In this document: positions 61,821-64,000 of the stretch, piece by piece
Layout of the letters: every line of letters begins with the position of its first letter
How positions within the stretch are numbered: the first letter of the stretch is position 1
Source of the DNA: Xenopus tropicalis
Lineage: Eukaryota; Chordata; Amphibia; Anura; Pipidae
Length of the DNA stretch: 64,000 nucleotides
Reading direction: 5' to 3'
Assembly (NCBI RefSeq): GCF_000004195.4
Contig: NC_030683.2
Span: forward strand, 5,436,029 to 5,500,028
Program-made: the position numbers and the translations under genes
Notes under the pieces: model-generated
Told to the model about the DNA's origin: nothing
Seen by the model: the letters and a program-made list of their open reading frames with translations, nothing else
Database searches by the model: none

Positions 61821-63425
61821 TAGCTGCTTGTTGCACTTGTGTGAAGCTGGTTAGTTCCCCTGATACTGTTACTGCCTGGGTAGGAGAAGATATGAAGACA
61901 AGTGGGACGGAGCAGCGGTTAAAGTGACAGCGCACACATACAGGGGAATAGCCTTGGGGCAATGGATTGTGCAGACACAATGAACTGACAGTAGCCATGA
62001 CAGGCCGGCTGGAAGATGTGACGGCTGAATGATTACTGATTGGCTGACGGGGCAGAAGGAAGGGGTTGAGTAACACAGGGCAGAGGCAGAGGAGAATGGA
62101 AGCATATGAGAAGCAGCAGCACATACATTGGAGCTGGCAGTGCCCACAGGCACCGGGCAGCACTATTTATAGCGACACACAGGCACCAACAACTAATTGG
62201 ATCAAACACAACCTAAGTTTTTTGAAAAATAAACATAATTTCAAGCAACTTTGCATGCTGTCTGGAAGCTGTGGGGAGAAGTTGTTACATTTTGTAACAT
62301 CAGTGTTTTAGTCCCTCCTCCCCTGCCAGAATTTCAAATGATGCAGAAAGAGAATAACTGTTTTGCAGCTGGATTTCAGCATATAAACATGGGATTTATT
62401 CCTACTGGGTTTAGATCCCAATGCAGCCCCGGAGAGGAACAATCAACCTTCCTAATATCTGCCCGACTTTTGGCAAAGTACTGGCCAAGCGGGCCCCATA
62501 CACAGGCCAATAGGGAGCAAGTTGCCGGCGTTTATCAGCCCAACTATATCTCTTACTAAGAGACACAAAGAGGAGCTTTCCAGCCAGCTGCTTCCATTCT
62601 ACTTCATTGGCTTTAGGTGAAGCGACTCCTGACAGACTGGCCGGCCAATGGCCGCGGTGAGTGATGGCTAAACACACAGTAGCGACTGGGCCGGAAGCCA
62701 TAAGCGGATAAATTGCCAGTCACGAGGCGTTTCCTGTAATTAGAATAATAAGAAGCCAGACAGCAGCAGCTGCCATAACGAGCACCTCCCAGCACCAGAG
62801 ACTGCACTGCTGGTACCGACTCCGTACGGAAGGAACAATAGTATTTAGAAATGCATTCAGCTGCCTCGTGTTGAAGAGACTCTCAGGGATGTCTCTAAAG
62901 GGACAGCAACCAGGGGTGACTGCCCTTGGATACCAGACAGCAGCAGGAATCCTATTGGTTAACAGGGATGTCTAACCTGCAGTCTCCATTGTGGCATCAT
63001 CTACCTGCTGAGGCATTGCCCCCCCAGATCTGCCCCCCAGACTACACCCAGATCTGCCCCCCAGACTCCCCCTGGACCCAGCAGGAAGTTTCCCTTAGCC
63101 CCACAGTTGTGTATTGGCTACAAAGACATTACTACTCCTTAGTAGCTTCCTAGGGAGTAACTAGAATATCCAACAGAAGCTACATATTGGGGTCTCAACC
63201 AGATGTGCCCTACCCACAGGCATCACTAAGGGGGTAATATGGCCAGGGACACCCCCATTTCCTCCCTAATGATTGTGAGATATAAGCTCAGTAAGCCAGG
63301 CCGCCATCTTGGATTTGATACACAAGTCCGATACATTGCTCTGTATTAATTCTGGGGCAGTATTTTGTAAAGATGTAGTTCCCCTTTACATTAACCTTTA
63401 GTAGGTTATAGAATGGCCAATTCTA
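61821..63425 (-). other. pdzd8 intron, non-repetitive part
   Basis: No exon with recognisable SMP, transmembrane or PDZ sequence is seen on the - strand. Short open frames on both strands have no family match. A CAGATCTGCCCCCCAGACT duplication occurs near 63025-63070. Confidence 0.4.
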
Positions 63426-63429
63426 AGCA

Positions 63430-63770
63430 ACTTTTTAATTGGTCTTAATTATAGTTTAATTATTTGCCTTCTTCTGACTCTTTGCAGCTTTCAAATGGGG
63501 GTCACTGACCCCGGCAGCCAAACCCTATTGCTCTGTGAGGCTCCAGGTTTATTGTTACTTTTTATTCCTTATCTTTCTATTCAGCCCCTCCCCTATTCAT
63601 ATACCAGCCTCTCATTGAAACCACTCCCTGGTTACCAAGGAAATTTGAACCCTAGCAACCAGATAACTGCTGATATTCCAAACTGGAGAGCTGCTGCAGA
63701 AAAAGTGAAATAGTTAAGAAACCACAAATAATAAAAAATGAAGACCAATTGCAAATTGTCTCAGAATATT
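63430..63770. mobile_element. Half-copy of the intron 4 palindrome family
   Basis: One arm of the family at 33700-34375, with TTTGCAGCTTTCAAATGGGG, CACTGACCCCGGCAGCCAAA and GAAGACCAATTGCAAATTG. Here it is present once and not as an inverted pair. Non-coding. Confidence 0.8.
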
Positions 63771-64000
63771 ATGCTCTATGTGGTTTAACTCAAAGATGTA
63801 CAACTCCTTTTTGGGGGTGTATATAAGAAAGGGGAGTGGCAGTGAGCTACTACCCTGTTGCCCTCAGTAGCCTTTGGCACCCAAGGGGCCCCGGGAGCGG
63901 AAAGGCCATAAATTCCATGGAACAAAAGGTGCTCGTGACAGAAGGAGACAAACTGAAGAGCAAATCAATAGAAGAGAAGCAAAAGGAGGAAAACATTGTA

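Overview
The window is vertebrate nuclear DNA, most likely from a Xenopus frog. It carries a complete multi-exon gene with GT-AG introns and several interspersed repeat families that I recognise as typical of Xenopus. X. tropicalis seems somewhat more likely than X. laevis, but I cannot decide this from sequence alone. There is no sign of bacterial, phage or viral genes.

Two protein-coding genes are present and lie tail to tail. On the + strand is slc18a2 (vesicular monoamine transporter 2, VMAT2). Fifteen coding exons between 20375 and 46037 join to one uninterrupted 515-residue frame, and every internal boundary has an AG acceptor and GT donor. A likely non-coding first exon ends at 16357, with a perfect CRE (TGACGTCA) just upstream. 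On the - strand are the last two exons of pdzd8, an ER membrane lipid-transfer and tether protein: a PDZ exon at 60853-61009 and a large terminal exon at 57579-59725. The rest of pdzd8 lies beyond the right edge. From memory, the human SLC18A2 and PDZD8 genes have the same convergent arrangement on 10q25, so the neighbourhood is conserved.

Layout: 1-15.8 kb is intergenic DNA upstream of slc18a2, made mostly of tandem arrays. The first 5.5 kb looks like poorly corrected long-read sequence. 15.8-47.2 kb is slc18a2, whose introns hold about a dozen unrelated minisatellites, among them a 49-bp unit repeated about 69 times (22.0-25.4 kb) and a 3.2-kb telomere-like (TTAGGG/TAAGGG) block in intron 7. 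47.2-53.7 kb lies between the two 3' ends and holds four more arrays. 53.7-64 kb is the pdzd8 3' region, its two exons and part of an intron.

By rough addition about 31 kb of the 64 kb is tandem repeat. Nearly all long open frames in the window are products of repeat units without stop codons, and they are not annotated as genes. I found no convincing new gene system. The most interesting items are the intronic telomere-like array, the repeat-bearing first exon, repeat units that carry ready-made 3' splice sites, and a transposon-like family that carries an expandable minisatellite.
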